Notes: a model not told the origin generated them from the letters alone. A stretch of 36,887 nucleotides of DNA from Dehalococcoidales bacterium (GCA_002688435.1 NZCW01000035.1:1-36887); one strand, 5' to 3'; counted from the stretch's first letter, positions 27,512 to 36,887 are shown. Translations and numbers: made by a program.

Positions 27512-29053
27512 ATGGGAATCTTAGCACAATTAGCATTTTTCTTCGTCGGCATTATTTTTGGGGCATTACTCGGTGGCATGGCCATGTTTCTCTCCCGGCG
27601 ACTTATGTTCAACCGGCAAATACGCGTCGCCGAGAGGAAAGCGGCCAGAATGATGGACGTAGCCAAAGATGAAGCCAAAGGGGTACTGAACGAGGCCCAG
27701 GAAGAATCAAGGAAAATCAAGAACTCTGCGGATTGGGAATACCGCGAACGGCGCTCTGAAGCGCAGCGGCAGGAGAACCGCCTGTCACAAAAGAGCGAAA
27801 GCCTCGACCGCAAGCTAGAAGCCGTGGAGCAACGCGATCGTAGCCTGGCCGGTAAAGAAAAGGGAATAGAGTCCACCCAGAACCAATTAGTGGAACTCAA
27901 GAGCCGGCAACTACAACAGCTAGAGCTGATTTCAGGAATATCCAGTGACGAGGCCAAAGACCAACTGATAGAGGCCATGGAAGTTGAGATGCAACAGGAA
28001 ACTTCGCGGCGTCTGCACGAGTGGGAAATCAGGTTGAAAGAGGAAGCCGATGAGAAAGCCCGTGGTATTTTATCACAGGCAATCCAGCGCAGCGCCTCTG
28101 AAATCGTAGCGGAGGCTACGGTGGCCGTGGTGCCCATTCCCAGCGATGAGATGAAGGGCCGACTTATCGGGCGGGAAGGCCGTAACATCAGGACTCTAGA
28201 ACAGGCCACCGGCGTTGACTTGATTGTTGACGATACCCCGGAAGCGGTAACCCTATCCAGTTTCGACCCGGTGCGGCGAGAGGTGGCCCGTGTGGCGCTG
28301 ACCAAGCTGGTCCTTGACGGCCGTATCCATCCCGCCCGTATTGAAGAAGTAGTCGCCAAAGCCAAGGCAGAAGTGGACGCGACTATCGTCAGTACCGGCG
28401 AACAGGCGGCCTACCAAGCCGGAGTGCATGGCCTGCGCCCGGAACTAATTAAACTGCTCGGCCGCCTGAAGTATCGCACCAGCTACGGACAAAATACCCT
28501 GTCGCATAGTACTGAAACGGCTTACCTAGCCGGTATGCTTGCTTCCGACCTGGAAACTGACGTTACCATCGCCAAAAGGGCCGGCCTACTCCATGACATT
28601 GGCAAAGCCGTTGACCGGGAAGTAGAGGGCACGCACGCGGCTATCGGGGCTGACCTGGTAAAACAGTGGGATAAATCACCCGAGGTGGTGCAAGGTATCG
28701 CCGAGCACCACTTCGAGACCGAGAGCACTGGCCTGTGGGGCTTTATCATCTCCGCGGCGGATGCCATCAGCAGTGCCCGACCGGGAGCGCGGCGCGAGTC
28801 GCTGGACGGCTACCTGAAGCGGATGAAAGCACTAGAAGGCATTGCCGACGACTTCAAGGGAGTGGAGAAGTCTTACGCCATCCAAGCCGGCCGCGAAATT
28901 CGCATCCTAGTGAAACCGGAAGAGATTGATGACCTGGCCGCAATGAGAATGGCTCGGGACATCGTCAAGAAGATTGAAGAAGGACTGGAGTACCCGGGAC
29001 AAATCAAGGTCACCGTGCTCCGGGAGACCAGGGCCGTAGACTACGCCAAGTAA
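27512..29053 (+). CDS. rny: Ribonuclease Y
   Basis: 513 aa; N-terminal TM, coiled coil, KH domain [33 protein letters not shown] domain [10 protein letters not shown]. Confidence 0.97.
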   Translation: MGILAQLAFFFVGIIFGALLGGMAMFLSRRLMFNRQIRVAERKAARMMDVAKDEAKGVLNEAQEESRKIKNSADWEYRERRSEAQRQENRLSQKSESLDRKLEAVEQRDRSLAGKEKGIESTQNQLVELKSRQLQQLELISGISSDEAKDQLIEAMEVEMQQETSRRLHEWEIRLKEEADEKARGILSQAIQRSASEIVAEATVAVVPIPSDEMKGRLIGREGRNIRTLEQATGVDLIVDDTPEAVTLSSFDPVRREVARVALTKLVLDGRIHPARIEEVVAKAKAEVDATIVSTGEQAAYQAGVHGLRPELIKLLGRLKYRTSYGQNTLSHSTETAYLAGMLASDLETDVTIAKRAGLLHDIGKAVDREVEGTHAAIGADLVKQWDKSPEVVQGIAEHHFETESTGLWGFIISAADAISSARPGARRESLDGYLKRMKALEGIADDFKGVEKSYAIQAGREIRILVKPEEIDDLAAMRMARDIVKKIEEGLEYPGQIKVTVLRETRAVDYAK

Positions 29054-29089
29054 AAGAGATATGATGGCTATCCTCCAGCCTCAAGGAAC

Positions 29090-29260
29090 AATGGAGAGTC
29101 CGAGAGAAGCGAAGTCCCTAAGTTGTACGGGGAGTTTTAGAAGGACACCGTCCCTCTGGCACAACTGTATCCTCCTCCCTTGATAAGGGAGGAGGATACG
29201 GGGGATGGCTTCCCTAATAAAACCAAAAGGGGGATGGGGTTCAACCATCTAAGTAAGGAG
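29090..29260. repeat. Intergenic repeat element with 14-bp perfect hairpin
   Basis: TATCCTCCTCCCTTgatAAGGGAGGAGGATA (29168-29198), then cgggggatggcttccctaataaaaccaaaagggggatggggttcaacc. Confidence 0.65.
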
Positions 29261-29265
29261 CGCGA

Positions 29266-30039
29266 ATGCTAGTTTTGGTTATCGGGGATATCGTCGGCAG
29301 GCCGGGCCGGCAGGCAGTACATAAATTTCTGCCTGGCCTACGCCGGCAAAACGGATTAGACCTAGTTATCGCCAACGCGGAGAATGCCGCCGGCGGTTTC
29401 GGCCTAACTTCATCCATTGCCCGGGAGCTACTGGGAGCTGGGGTTGACGCCATCACCTCGGGTAACCATATCTGGGCGCAGAAAGAGATTGTTCCCCACC
29501 TGGATGGCAACATGCCCATCTTGCGCCCTTTAAATTACCCTCCCGGGGTGCCCGGCAAAGGTTACCTGATCAGCGGCCAGACGGTGGTGGTCAATTTGAT
29601 GGGCCGGACCTTTATGCGAGAAATAGACTGCCCATTCCAGGCGATGGATAAACTACTGGCGGAGCTGAAAACAAAGCCGCCGGCTATCATTGTCGACTTT
29701 CATGCGGAAGCCACCTCGGAGAAGGTGGCCATGGGACGCTATCTGGACAGCCGGGTCAGCGCGGTACTAGGCACGCATACCCATATCGGCACCGTTGACA
29801 CCCGATTGCTGCCCGGCGGCACCGCCTACGTTACCGACATCGGTATGACCGGACCGACGGACTCAATTATCGGCGACAACGCCGAGGCGGTAATTCAGCG
29901 CTTTCTGACCGGACTACCTTACCGCCTACCCGTGGGAGAAGGCAAACCGGAACTCAACGCCGTCATGGTGGAGATAGCGAAAGACAGCGGCCGGGCGATA
30001 AATATCGAGCGTATCTACCGGTCAATGGAGGAGCCTTGA
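29266..30039 (+). CDS. YmdB family metallophosphoesterase
   Basis: 257 aa; VIGDIVGRPGRQAV, ANAENAAGGFGLT, DAITSGNHIW, VDFHAEATSEKVAMG, GTHTHIGTVD. Confidence 0.95.
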   Translation: MLVLVIGDIVGRPGRQAVHKFLPGLRRQNGLDLVIANAENAAGGFGLTSSIARELLGAGVDAITSGNHIWAQKEIVPHLDGNMPILRPLNYPPGVPGKGYLISGQTVVVNLMGRTFMREIDCPFQAMDKLLAELKTKPPAIIVDFHAEATSEKVAMGRYLDSRVSAVLGTHTHIGTVDTRLLPGGTAYVTDIGMTGPTDSIIGDNAEAVIQRFLTGLPYRLPVGEGKPELNAVMVEIAKDSGRAINIERIYRSMEEP

Positions 30040-30887
30040 GCCAGATTGACCTGCATATTCACTCCACAGTTTCCGACGGGTGCTACCGTCCGGAGGAAAT
30101 CGTCCGCCGAGCCGCGGCGCTTGGCTTAGCCGTGATTGCGCTGGCCGACCATGATTCTGTGGACGGGATTACCCCGGCCTTAGAGGCGGCTAAAAATTTC
30201 CCCCGACTGAAAGTTCTTCCTTGCGTGGAAGTGAGCACCGATGTTGACCATGGTGAAGTCCATATCCTGGGTTACTTTATCGACTGCACCAGCCAAAAAC
30301 TGAAGGTCGCCCTAGCCGGATTCCGTAATTCCCGTGAGGGACGGGCGCAGGGGATGATTGCCAAACTGGCCAGCCTAGGCATCCACATTACCTGGCCGCG
30401 GGTACAGGAAATCGCCGGCGGCGGTTCGGTGGGGCGTCCCCACATCGCCTTGGCGATGCTGGAGAAGGGTTATATTACCTCCATAAAGGAAGCCTTCGAT
30501 AAATATATCGCCCGCGACGGCCCGGCCTATGTCACGCGAGAAAAGATAACCCCGGCAGAGGCGGTGACTCTGGTACTGCAGACCAACGGCCTACCGGTAA
30601 TGGCGCACCCGTTTACGGTTCCGGATCCGGAGGTGACGATTACCGAACTGAAGAAGACTGGCCTGGTGGGCATTGAAGCCTATTACAACGGCTATACCAA
30701 TGGAGAAATAAACAGCCTAGTCAGCCTAGCGAAAAGGCTAAACCTTATTGTCACCGGCGGCACGGACTACCACGGCCTGGATAATAGCAGCGAGATAATG
30801 ATGGGCGGCATTGACGTACCCGCGTCATCGGTGACGCGGCTCACCGCTCTAGCCGGGCAGCGGAAATTAAAGCTGGCCAATTTATAA
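30036..30887 (+). CDS. PHP domain metal-dependent phosphoesterase
   Basis: 283 aa; DLHIHSTVSDG, ALADHDSVDG, EVHILGYFID, GTDYHG. Confidence 0.94.
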   Translation: MSQIDLHIHSTVSDGCYRPEEIVRRAAALGLAVIALADHDSVDGITPALEAAKNFPRLKVLPCVEVSTDVDHGEVHILGYFIDCTSQKLKVALAGFRNSREGRAQGMIAKLASLGIHITWPRVQEIAGGGSVGRPHIALAMLEKGYITSIKEAFDKYIARDGPAYVTREKITPAEAVTLVLQTNGLPVMAHPFTVPDPEVTITELKKTGLVGIEAYYNGYTNGEINSLVSLAKRLNLIVTGGTDYHGLDNSSEIMMGGIDVPASSVTRLTALAGQRKLKLANL

Positions 30888-30917
30888 TATCGGCAAAATA
30901 CTTTTCTTGGGGAGTGT

Positions 30918-31628
30918 ATGACTATCTGGTTGACTTTAATATTGGGGGCCTACTTTCTGGGTTCGGTACCCGCCGCATACGTAGTAGCCAGATTAGCCCG
31001 CGACATAGACCTGAGGCAATACGGCACCGGGCAGGTAGGCGGCGGCAATCTGTGGCGGATGACCTCCTGGCGGTTCGGCTTACCGGTGGGCGCTTTTGAT
31101 TTCAGCAAGGGACTGTTGATGGTCTGGGCCGCTCAGGCCGCCGGGCTGGACATTGCCCAGCAGATAGCCGTGGGGTTAGCCGTCGTCATCGGGCATAACT
31201 GGTCGGTCTTCCTCCGCTTCAGCGGCGGCCGTGGAGTCGCCACTGCGATAGGCGTAATCCTCATCCTCCCCGTAATAAACGACCTGACACCATGGGTAGC
31301 GGTAGCCTTTCTCACTGTTCTGGTCACCGGCGTTGTTCTTCTACACAGCTCAGCACTACCGATACTTCTCGGTACAGCGGTCACGCCTTTGGTCAGCCTG
31401 TTTTATGAGCCACTTTCCGTGACCATAGGCTTTCTGGCCATCTTCCTGATAATCGTCACCAAGCGGCTGACGGCTCCGAAGCCAGAGGAGACGACCCCAA
31501 CAAATAAGAGACGATTGCTGCTTTACCGCCTGCTCTTTGACCGTGATATAGGCGACCGAAAAGCCTGGATGTACCGCTCCCCCCCGAAAACCGGCGATCC
31601 AGAGCCTGCGGGACGAAAGAAAGGATAA
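30918..31628 (+). CDS. PlsY-like glycerol-3-phosphate acyltransferase (divergent)
   Basis: 236 aa multi-TM; YFLGSVPAAYVVAR, GTGQVGGGNLWRM, FDFSKG, IGHNWSVFLRFSGGRGVATAIG. Confidence 0.85.
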   Translation: MTIWLTLILGAYFLGSVPAAYVVARLARDIDLRQYGTGQVGGGNLWRMTSWRFGLPVGAFDFSKGLLMVWAAQAAGLDIAQQIAVGLAVVIGHNWSVFLRFSGGRGVATAIGVILILPVINDLTPWVAVAFLTVLVTGVVLLHSSALPILLGTAVTPLVSLFYEPLSVTIGFLAIFLIIVTKRLTAPKPEETTPTNKRRLLLYRLLFDRDIGDRKAWMYRSPPKTGDPEPAGRKKG

Positions 31629-31632
31629 CGGT

Positions 31633-32124
31633 ATGGTAAAGTGTGCTACACACCCTCAGGTAGAGACCAATCTGAGGTGCGGTAAGTGTGGGAAACCAAT
31701 ATGTCCCAAATGTCTAGTACAGACCCTAGTGGGCGCCAAGTGTCCGGAGTGTGCCCGGTTGTATAAACTACCCACTTACCGTGTTTCCACCACGTATTAC
31801 CTGAGGGCCGCTACCACCGCGCTGGGGATGGCGATTGCCTGTGGGATTGCCTGGGGAGTGGTGGGAAGTCTGTTACCCTTCGTTTTCTTTAATTTGCTGC
31901 TCGGCCCCGCCGCTGGTTACGCCATTAGCGAGGTAGTCAGCCTTTCCGTCAACCGCAAGCGCGGCAAAGGTTTAGCTACCGTAGCGGCTAGCGGGGTGGC
32001 CACCAGTTTCCTAGTAAGTATTTTTCTACCCTGGGGACATCCCTTCTTCGGCCTGTTTAACATAGTTCTCGACCTGGCAGCCTTGGCTCTGGGTATTTTC
32101 GTCGCCGTTACCCGTTTGCGCTAG
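31633..32124 (+). CDS. Membrane protein with N-terminal B-box-like zinc ribbon
   Basis: CATHPQVETNLRCGKCGKPICPKCLVQTLVGAKCPECA, then hydrophobic helices. Confidence 0.8.
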   Translation: MVKCATHPQVETNLRCGKCGKPICPKCLVQTLVGAKCPECARLYKLPTYRVSTTYYLRAATTALGMAIACGIAWGVVGSLLPFVFFNLLLGPAAGYAISEVVSLSVNRKRGKGLATVAASGVATSFLVSIFLPWGHPFFGLFNIVLDLAALALGIFVAVTRLR

Positions 32125-32382
32125 ACGCTCTACCACCCTAGTTTACGAGATTGTTTCTTAAACCTATCTTCTTTATTTAATAGGATAATATAACATAACA
32201 TAAGAGAATATTGTGTGGGCATGCCAGTTAGCTACTAACAACAAACGGCACTTTGGGCATATCAACGGACTAAGTCTAATTGCACCTGGCTTGTGGCTTC
32301 ACTGCAAAGGTGCTTTTTAATTCCCGTCATCACCTTTCTTCACGCATAGAGTATCACGAGCTGCTTTACATAAGTTCTGCAC

Positions 32383-32460
32383 TTCCCTCTATCAAAGGGA
32401 GGAGGATAAAGGGGGAGGATTTCCTAACCAATACCTAAAGGGGGTGAGGTCACCAAACAC
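32383..32460. repeat. Intergenic repeat, second clear copy
   Basis: ttccctctatcaaagggaggaggataaagggggaggatttcctaaccaatacctaaagggggtgaggtcacc aligns with 29171-29250. Confidence 0.65.
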
Positions 32461-32484
32461 AAATAAAACCTTCCTTTATCTTGC

Positions 32485-32513
32485 TTGCTGGTTGGTGGTG
32501 AACATGATAAGAT
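32485..32513 (+). promoter_or_regulatory. Sigma70-type promoter for the FeS oxidoreductase gene
   Basis: TTGCTG-N17-TAAGAT. Confidence 0.5.
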
Positions 32514-32552
32514 GAGACGCATTACCATGAAACTGGTACCTAGGAGAATAAT

Positions 32553-34631
32553 ATGGACCCCGCCCGAGAAATATTCTGGAATGTCGCGGGAGGTGAAGCT
32601 GTTTATGCGCTGGCGGCGGTGGCCACCGGCGTCTTTATTTACGCGTTCTACCGCCGTTACCGATTATGGCGGCTGGGCAGACCAGACAACAGACTTAACC
32701 AATTAGGGAAAAGAGTACGGTTATTTTTGGTCGGCGCTGTTGACCTCTCACTGCACCGTAAGTTCTTCGGCGTTGCCGACGGCCTAGGACACCAGCGCCT
32801 TTCGTTGAAAGACCTCCGCCCTCAGGAGTTTTATCCCGGCCTAATCCACTTCCTCATTTTTACCGGTTGCATCGTCTTGCTCCTAGCGTCGTTTCTGGAC
32901 TTTATCAGCCACTATTTCTTTCACTTTCTGCATGGCAGTTTCTATCTGGGTTACTCCCTGGTGGTTGATGTTTTCGGCCTGTTGGTATTACTGGGGGTAG
33001 TCCTGGCCCTAATGCGGCGCTACTTGCAAAGACCGGAGCGGTTGGACAACAAAGCGGAGGATTTAATTGCCCTGCTCTTCATCCTAGTCGTGGTGGCCAG
33101 TGGTTTTCTAGTTGAGGGGTTACGAATCGCAGCCACCGAGCTAAAGACCAACCCGGACTGGGCACCATGGTCGCCCGGCGGCTATGTCTTGGCCCTGGTC
33201 TTTAGCGGTTTAAGCCAGTCTGTCCTGCTGTTCTGGCACCATGTTACCTGGTGGCTGCACGCGCTCATCTCTCTAGGAGCGATTATTTACATTTCCCTCT
33301 CTTGGAACCGACTGTGGCATATCATCGTCTCCACGCTTAATGTTTTCTTCCGAAACCTGGAACCGAGAGGCGCGCTGACGCCCATAGACATTGAGGCGAC
33401 AGAGACCTTTGGCGCCGCCAAAATTGAGGATTTTAGCTGGAAACACCTCCTAGACCTAGACGCTTGCACCCGCTGTGGACGGTGCCAAGACAGCTGTCCC
33501 GCCTATCTCAGTGGCAAGCCCTTAAGTCCTAAAAAAGTAATCCAAGACCTGAAAGGTAGTTTGCTGGAGCGCGGTCCAGCCTTACTTCAGGGTAAAACCG
33601 GAGCGACTAATCTCAGGGAGGACGGGCGGACTCTAATTGGCGAGGTGGTGTCGGGGGACGAGATATGGAACTGTACCACCTGTTACGCCTGCCAAGAGGT
33701 GTGCCCAGTATATATCGAGCCGATGGCCAAGATTGTAGAGATGAGGCGAAACCTGGTACTGGAACAGGCCTCCATCCCGGACACCGTGGAAAGCGCGCTG
33801 AAGAGTATTGAGGCCAGGGGGCACCCGTGGCGGGGCACTACCCTGAGTCGAACCGGCTGGGCGGAAGGACTTAAGGTCAAGACTTTAGCTGACGACCGCG
33901 ATATTGACGTCCTGTTCTGGGTGGGCTGCACCGAGGCCCTAGAGGAGAGAAGTACGCGGGTGGCCCAGGCGATTGCCCGGATATTAAAACTGGCCGGAGT
34001 TAACTTTGGCATCCTAGGTATGGAAGAGACCTGCTGCGGCGACCCAGCCCGCCGGCTGGGTAACGAGTACCTTTTCCAGCTCCAGGCGCAGGGAAACATT
34101 ACGCTGCTTAAGCATTACGGTATCAAAAAGATAGTTACCGGCTGCCCGCACTGCTACAACACCCTGAAACATGAATACCCACCGTTTGGCGGCGATTTCG
34201 AGGTGGTCCACCATACCAAGGTCATCGCCGACCTGATGAGAGAAGGCAAATTGAGCGCTATCAAAAGTAGCCACGGAATAATAACCTATCATGACCCTTG
34301 TTACCTAGGCCGGTACAACTATACCTATGATTTGCCGCGGCAAATTTTGCATCGCATGCCGGGTACAAATCTCGTGGAGATGGCCCAGAACCGAGAGAGA
34401 AGTTTCTGCTGCGGTGCCGGCGGCGGGCACCTATGGCTAGAAGAGCAAAAGCAAGGACAGCGGATTAATGAAATACGCACCGAGCAGGTAATGGCGCTTA
34501 ACGCCAGTGTGGTAGCCACCGCCTGTCCCTACTGCCAGCAGATGTTTGAGGACGGGATAAAGTCAAAGGAAATGGAGACATCACTTAAGGCTATGGATAT
34601 CGCCGAGCTGATAGCCGAAGCGATAGATTAA
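32553..34631 (+). CDS. Membrane-bound (Fe-S) oxidoreductase: NarI-like N-terminus, two 4Fe4S motifs, two CCG domains (EMO/HdrD-like)
   Basis: 692 aa; TM N-terminus; CTRCGRCQDSCPAY, CTTCYACQEVCPVY; ETCCGDPARR, YHDPCYLGRYN, CCGAGGGH. Confidence 0.9.
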   Translation: MDPAREIFWNVAGGEAVYALAAVATGVFIYAFYRRYRLWRLGRPDNRLNQLGKRVRLFLVGAVDLSLHRKFFGVADGLGHQRLSLKDLRPQEFYPGLIHFLIFTGCIVLLLASFLDFISHYFFHFLHGSFYLGYSLVVDVFGLLVLLGVVLALMRRYLQRPERLDNKAEDLIALLFILVVVASGFLVEGLRIAATELKTNPDWAPWSPGGYVLALVFSGLSQSVLLFWHHVTWWLHALISLGAIIYISLSWNRLWHIIVSTLNVFFRNLEPRGALTPIDIEATETFGAAKIEDFSWKHLLDLDACTRCGRCQDSCPAYLSGKPLSPKKVIQDLKGSLLERGPALLQGKTGATNLREDGRTLIGEVVSGDEIWNCTTCYACQEVCPVYIEPMAKIVEMRRNLVLEQASIPDTVESALKSIEARGHPWRGTTLSRTGWAEGLKVKTLADDRDIDVLFWVGCTEALEERSTRVAQAIARILKLAGVNFGILGMEETCCGDPARRLGNEYLFQLQAQGNITLLKHYGIKKIVTGCPHCYNTLKHEYPPFGGDFEVVHHTKVIADLMREGKLSAIKSSHGIITYHDPCYLGRYNYTYDLPRQILHRMPGTNLVEMAQNRERSFCCGAGGGHLWLEEQKQGQRINEIRTEQVMALNASVVATACPYCQQMFEDGIKSKEMETSLKAMDIAELIAEAID

Positions 34632-34698
34632 AAATTGACGGCTATAGCCTAATTATAGTAATTTTATAGTGAGGCTACAATCTTACGGGAGGGATAAC

Positions 34699-35877
34699 AT
34701 GAGAAAAGTAGCTGTTGTCGGCGTCGGGGAGACCAAATTCAGCGCCGCTCAGGAAAAGACGAGTGTGGAGCTGTTTGCCGAGGCTGCTATGGAGGCAATC
34801 ACCGAGTCAAACCTGAAGCCAAAAGATGTCCAGGCCCTTTTCTTGGGCAATGTGCTGGGAGATTTCTCGGAGGGACAGGGGATGGTGCAAGTTTTCGCCG
34901 CCGAAAATATCGGCTGCCGTAATATCCCAGCCAACCGATACGAGGGGGCTTGTGCTTCGGCCAGTATGGCGGTGAGGGATGCCTTTATGTGGGTAGCTTC
35001 GGGCTTTTACGACATTGTCTTGGCGGGAGGCGTGGAAAGGGCGGCGGCCATGGGCACGGCCCTGGCCACCCGCACCTTCGCCATGTCCAGCGACAGCCGC
35101 TACGAATTCCCGTCGGGGATTACCTTCCCGGCCCTCTTTGCCATGCTCGCCCATCTTTACGCCGCCCGGTACGGCATACCGATAGACAAGCTCAAAGAGC
35201 AAATGGCCACCGTATCGGTACAGTCCTACCACTACGGCATGTTCAACCCAAAAGCACACCTGCGTAAGGAAGTAGATGTGGAGGCAATACTGAAATCATT
35301 TATGGTAAGCACACCACTCCAGCTGCATGACTGCTGCCCGTTTTCCGACGGCGCGGCCGCCCTCATTCTGGCTTCGGAAAGAGCCGCCAAGAAACTCACC
35401 AACCGGCCAGTTTACATTACCGGTGTGGGCCAGGCTTCCTCGGGTCCTCTGGCCAACCAGCAGGACTACCTGCCGCGGCTCCAGGCACGGGAAATATCGT
35501 CCCAGCAGGCCTATAATATGGCTGGGGTAAAACCCAAGGATATAGATGTTTGCGAGCTTCATGACTGCTTCAGCATCGCCAGCCTGATTGCTGCGGAAGG
35601 CCTCGGCTTTTTCGAGTATGGCAAGTCGGGTGAGGCCTGGATGAAAGGCGAGGCCGCTATTGGCGGCAAGGTGGCCATTAATCCCTCGGGCGGGCTGAAG
35701 TCCAAGGGGCATCCCATCGGCGCCACCGGCGCCGGGCAGGTGTACGAGATAACCAAACAGCTGCGGGGCGAGGTGGAGCCAGAACGACAGGTAGACGGCG
35801 CCAAAATCGGCATGACCGATACCCTGGGCGGAGACGGCGGCACACTGGTAAACATGGTTCTGCGGTGCGGCTGGTAG
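34699..35877 (+). CDS. Thiolase family protein (SCP2/acetyl-CoA acetyltransferase type)
   Basis: Start moved to ATG 34699 (GGGAGGG upstream); EGACASASMAVRDA, CELHDCFSIAS, NPSGGLKSKGHPIGATGAGQ. Confidence 0.93.
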   Translation: MRKVAVVGVGETKFSAAQEKTSVELFAEAAMEAITESNLKPKDVQALFLGNVLGDFSEGQGMVQVFAAENIGCRNIPANRYEGACASASMAVRDAFMWVASGFYDIVLAGGVERAAAMGTALATRTFAMSSDSRYEFPSGITFPALFAMLAHLYAARYGIPIDKLKEQMATVSVQSYHYGMFNPKAHLRKEVDVEAILKSFMVSTPLQLHDCCPFSDGAAALILASERAAKKLTNRPVYITGVGQASSGPLANQQDYLPRLQAREISSQQAYNMAGVKPKDIDVCELHDCFSIASLIAAEGLGFFEYGKSGEAWMKGEAAIGGKVAINPSGGLKSKGHPIGATGAGQVYEITKQLRGEVEPERQVDGAKIGMTDTLGGDGGTLVNMVLRCGW

Positions 35878-35912
35878 CATTGCCATTTACTTAGGTTCTA
35901 CAGAGGCGGAGA

Positions 35913-36326
35913 ATGGAATATAAGCTTGCTTTTAAAGACTATAACGAGGCACTGAAAAGAAATGAACTACTGGGTCTGAAATGCCGGGAGTGCGGCACGA
36001 TTACCGTGCCGCCAAAGATGGCCTGCCGTAAATGCGCCAGCTTGGATATGGAAGTCATTAAGCTCATGGGCAAAGGTAAAATTCAGACTTTTACCACCTG
36101 CAACGTGGCCTCGGAAGGACGCGAGGACGAACTCCCTTATATTATTTTGCTGGTAGAGCTTGAGGAAGGTGCCTGGATAATGGGTAACCTAGCCGGCACC
36201 GACCCAACGACGGCATCTATGGAGTTAATCGGCCAGAAGGTCAGAATGGCGGAGGGCAGGGTATTTCCCGGGGACAGGTACTCCGCCGGCGAAGGCACCA
36301 GCCCGGTCTTCAGGATTGAAGCCTGA
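35913..36326 (+). CDS. Zn-ribbon/OB-fold DUF35 protein
   Basis: 137 aa; LKCRECGTITVPPKMACRKCASLDMEVIKLMGKGKIQTFTTCNVA. Confidence 0.92.
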   Translation: MEYKLAFKDYNEALKRNELLGLKCRECGTITVPPKMACRKCASLDMEVIKLMGKGKIQTFTTCNVASEGREDELPYIILLVELEEGAWIMGNLAGTDPTTASMELIGQKVRMAEGRVFPGDRYSAGEGTSPVFRIEA

Positions 36327-36339
36327 GCCTTATCATCGA

Positions 36340-36558
36340 CACCACGGACTGACTACTATATCACTGGTTACCGCTGTTTGGCCGTATCTCCCTGGGATAA
36401 GCTGACAGGAGCCGAACCGTTTATGGCCGGGGAAAAAGGGAAGCCAGTAGGCCCTGGTGCATGGTCAACTGGTGGGGTGGCGATGCCATCCTCAGGGCGA
36501 TGGACGTGGCGGCGATTGGCTCCAGCTCTTTAACATCAAAGTCCGCCACAGTCGAGTA
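36340..36558 (+). pseudogene. Frameshifted remnant resembling a 2-hydroxyacyl-CoA dehydratase/benzoyl-CoA reductase subunit N-terminus
   Basis: Two overlapping frames: AEPFMAGEKGKPVGPGAW and MVNWWGGDAILRAMDVAAIGSSSLTSKSATVE*; the 'GKP...ILRAMDV' pattern is reminiscent of that family. Confidence 0.3.
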
Positions 36559-36560
36559 GT

Positions 36561-36852
36561 GTTAAAGAAATTGTTCCACCATTTACAGTAGTAAAAAGGG
36601 AAATTACAATCATTGATGGTTACGATATAACAAAACAAAATCTTCGTGGATTAACCCATGAACAATTTATTTAAATTAATTAAATACCAAAATTTTAGAT
36701 GTGCACTTAGTGGAAAGAAATTTGGATATAAAGAAGATTTGCAAAAATTTATAGACGTCAATGGAAAGGCACCACCGGTTCTCCTCTATTGTGATTGACA
36801 CTATGGGTATCTCCATCTATACCAGGCTCTAAGGGTGATTGAATTGGATTAA
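36561..36852 (+). pseudogene. AT-rich decayed ORF, possibly an endonuclease VII/HNH-type nuclease
   Basis: VKEIVPPFTVVKREITIIDGYDITKQNLRGLTHEQFI* (36561-36674), +1 shift to FKLIKYQNFRCALSGKKFGYKEDLQKFIDVNGKAPPVLLYCD* (ends 36798), then in-frame HYGYLHLYQALRVIELD*. Confidence 0.4.
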
Positions 36853-36887
36853 GCGTTTCACCCAAGAAGCCATTTATCAAACTCATC

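Noticed and set aside
27346-28365. 339-aa minus-strand ORF over recX/rny
   Set aside because: Ser/Arg-rich low-complexity shadow ORF antisense to recX and rny, both confidently coding.

Overview
The window reads as a mostly housekeeping chromosomal segment, probably from a Dehalococcoidia-like Chloroflexota bacterium; the lineage is inferred from gene content only. The left part holds a minus-strand block of recG, a degV (FakB-like) gene, a fakA/yloV-like gene, argD, argB, argJ and mutS, with rpmB, an FAH-family enzyme and a PPC/DUF296 gene on the plus strand. The middle holds a minus-strand membrane/envelope cluster (transglutaminase-like, DUF350-like with an internal duplication, SpoIIM-like), a nitroreductase, pcm and xerD, followed by uvrC and a TGS GTPase. 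The right part holds recA, recX, rny, a ymdB-like gene, a PHP gene and a plsY-like gene, then a membrane FeS oxidoreductase, a thiolase and a DUF35 protein. I see no convincing rRNA, tRNA, CRISPR array or intact transposon. The most interesting signals lie between genes: (1) a decayed second copy of the mutS 3' end, in inverted orientation, about 11.6 kb from mutS; (2) a truncated DUF763 N-terminus; (3) a 79-codon coding-like extension in frame after the TAG of the FAH gene; (4) two overlapping tiny membrane ORFs; (5) a dispersed hairpin repeat family; (6) an AT-rich, frameshifted, nuclease-like island at the right edge. I found no strong evidence for a complete novel defence-type system.
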